A stretch of 64,000 nucleotides of DNA from Bacteroides sp. 214 (GTDB taxonomy: Bacteria > Bacteroidota > Bacteroidia > Bacteroidales > Bacteroidaceae): NCBI RefSeq assembly GCF_010501015.1, contig NZ_QVML01000002.1, positions 310,001 to 374,000 on the forward strand. Direction: 5' to 3'. Positions 63,580 through 64,000 of the stretch are shown here, in pieces (the first letter of the stretch is position 1; every line of letters begins with the position of its first letter). Both the position numbers and the translations under genes were made by a program. The notes under the pieces are model-generated. The model was not told where the DNA came from and searched no databases. It saw only the letters and a program-made list of their open reading frames with translations.

Positions 63580-64000
63580 ATGGAGAAAAGAATTCGTGTG
63601 GTATGGGTGCTTTCGCTTGTTTCGGCACTGCTTGTTATAGCGGTACAGCTATATTGGCTCTACAATCAGTATCAGTTTGTATTGAATGGATACTCAGAAG
63701 AACTTGCGCAGAAAGTGTATAGTGCAGGCGAAGAAGAGTATGCCATGCGCAAAGGCAAAGGGCAGTATTCTTATATAATGAATACGAAAATAAGTAACAT
63801 AGCCGATTCGGGTGCACTTGAGGATTCTAAACACCTCTCTTTTGCCTACATTCAGACGGATGCACAGCAAAACAACGAAGCTGATTCTGTACTAACCGAC
63901 TCCATACGGAAAACGATATTGCTGCAAGCGCAACACCTGCTCGATTCGGTAAATACGGATGTAAAAAGGGCGGTAGAGCAACCTTTCTCTCTTTCGGGTT
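63580..64000 (+). CDS. N-terminal part of a probable membrane sensor kinase
   Basis: The frame is open from ATG 63580 to the window edge (140 codons). It begins MEKRIRVVWVLSLVSALLVI with one transmembrane helix near 8-28 (aromatic WLYNQYQ after it), then a charged periplasmic segment. This start is typical of Bacteroidota sensor histidine kinases, but no kinase motif lies within the window, so the assignment is tentative. It is divergent from the GLPGLI gene. Confidence 0.6.
   Translation, partial: MEKRIRVVWVLSLVSALLVIAVQLYWLYNQYQFVLNGYSEELAQKVYSAGEEEYAMRKGKGQYSYIMNTKISNIADSGALEDSKHLSFAYIQTDAQQNNEADSVLTDSIRKTILLQAQHLLDSVNTDVKRAVEQPFSLSG

Overview
This 64 kb window is chromosomal DNA of an anaerobic member of the order Bacteroidales (phylum Bacteroidota). 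The evidence is phylum-typical content: a SusC/TonB-type outer-membrane protein with a carboxypeptidase-D-like N-domain, a GLPGLI protein, DUF4835, DUF4348, DUF3127 and DUF6078-like proteins, a Bacteroidales-type PurF paralogue, and many promoters of the TTTG-N18-22-TAnnTTTG type. Coding density is high and genes sit on both strands. I saw no rRNA, tRNA, CRISPR array, phage or transposase. I cannot name the genus from the sequence alone.

Layout. 1-10.2 kb: glutamate dehydrogenase, a secreted thioredoxin-fold protein, a two-domain malic enzyme, O-acetylhomoserine sulfhydrylase, a PagL-like outer-membrane deacylase and a glycosyltransferase. 10.2-11.5 kb: a repeat-rich spacer, a DUF6078-like protein and a GNAT acetyltransferase. 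11.6-25.6 kb: one 14-gene plus-strand operon encoding the 3,5-diaminohexanoate pathway of lysine fermentation to butyrate, acetate and ammonia (atoD, kal, kce, kdd, kamA, a P-loop protein, a MutS-like protein, kamD, kamE, atoA, bcd, etfB, etfA, thiolase). 25.6-34.4 kb: pectinesterase-like lipoprotein, enolase, pentapeptide protein, a PurF paralogue lacking the N-terminal cysteine, a hybrid-free sensor kinase and an orphan ABC ATPase. 34.4-41.2 kb: purU-hisH-hisA-hisF-hisIE-ftsE-lysC-lysA, tightly packed with overlapping ends. 41.2-48.9 kb: kbl, DUF4348 lipoprotein, murB, metallo-hydrolase, lipoprotein hydrolase, an anchored unknown and a DUF3127 protein. 49.1-54.9 kb: dnaN, a DnaQ-like exonuclease, coaBC, DUF4835, recN. 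54.9-58.4 kb: indolepyruvate ferredoxin oxidoreductase (iorA, iorB) with an arylacetate/phenylacetate-CoA ligase. 59-64 kb: LPS kinase, GLPGLI plus TonB-type barrel pair, and the start of a probable sensor kinase.

How it fits together: gdhA, the lysine operon, kbl and iorAB-paaK together describe an amino-acid fermenter. Lysine carbon is split to acetoacetate and 3-aminobutyryl-CoA; the CoA transferase and thiolase regenerate acetyl-CoA; Bcd-EtfAB reduces crotonyl-CoA. IorAB and the CoA ligase would handle aromatic 2-oxoacids.

The least explained signals are non-coding. Three intergenic settings carry arrays with an exact 22-bp period: 10440-10527, 34180-34257, and inside a 396-bp repeat present twice in inverted orientation (46376-46771 and 58584-58980). 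The arrays share a CTSA/TGAG-like core and may be one family of dispersed elements. The protein-level point of greatest interest is the P-loop/MutS-like pair embedded between the two lysine aminomutases.
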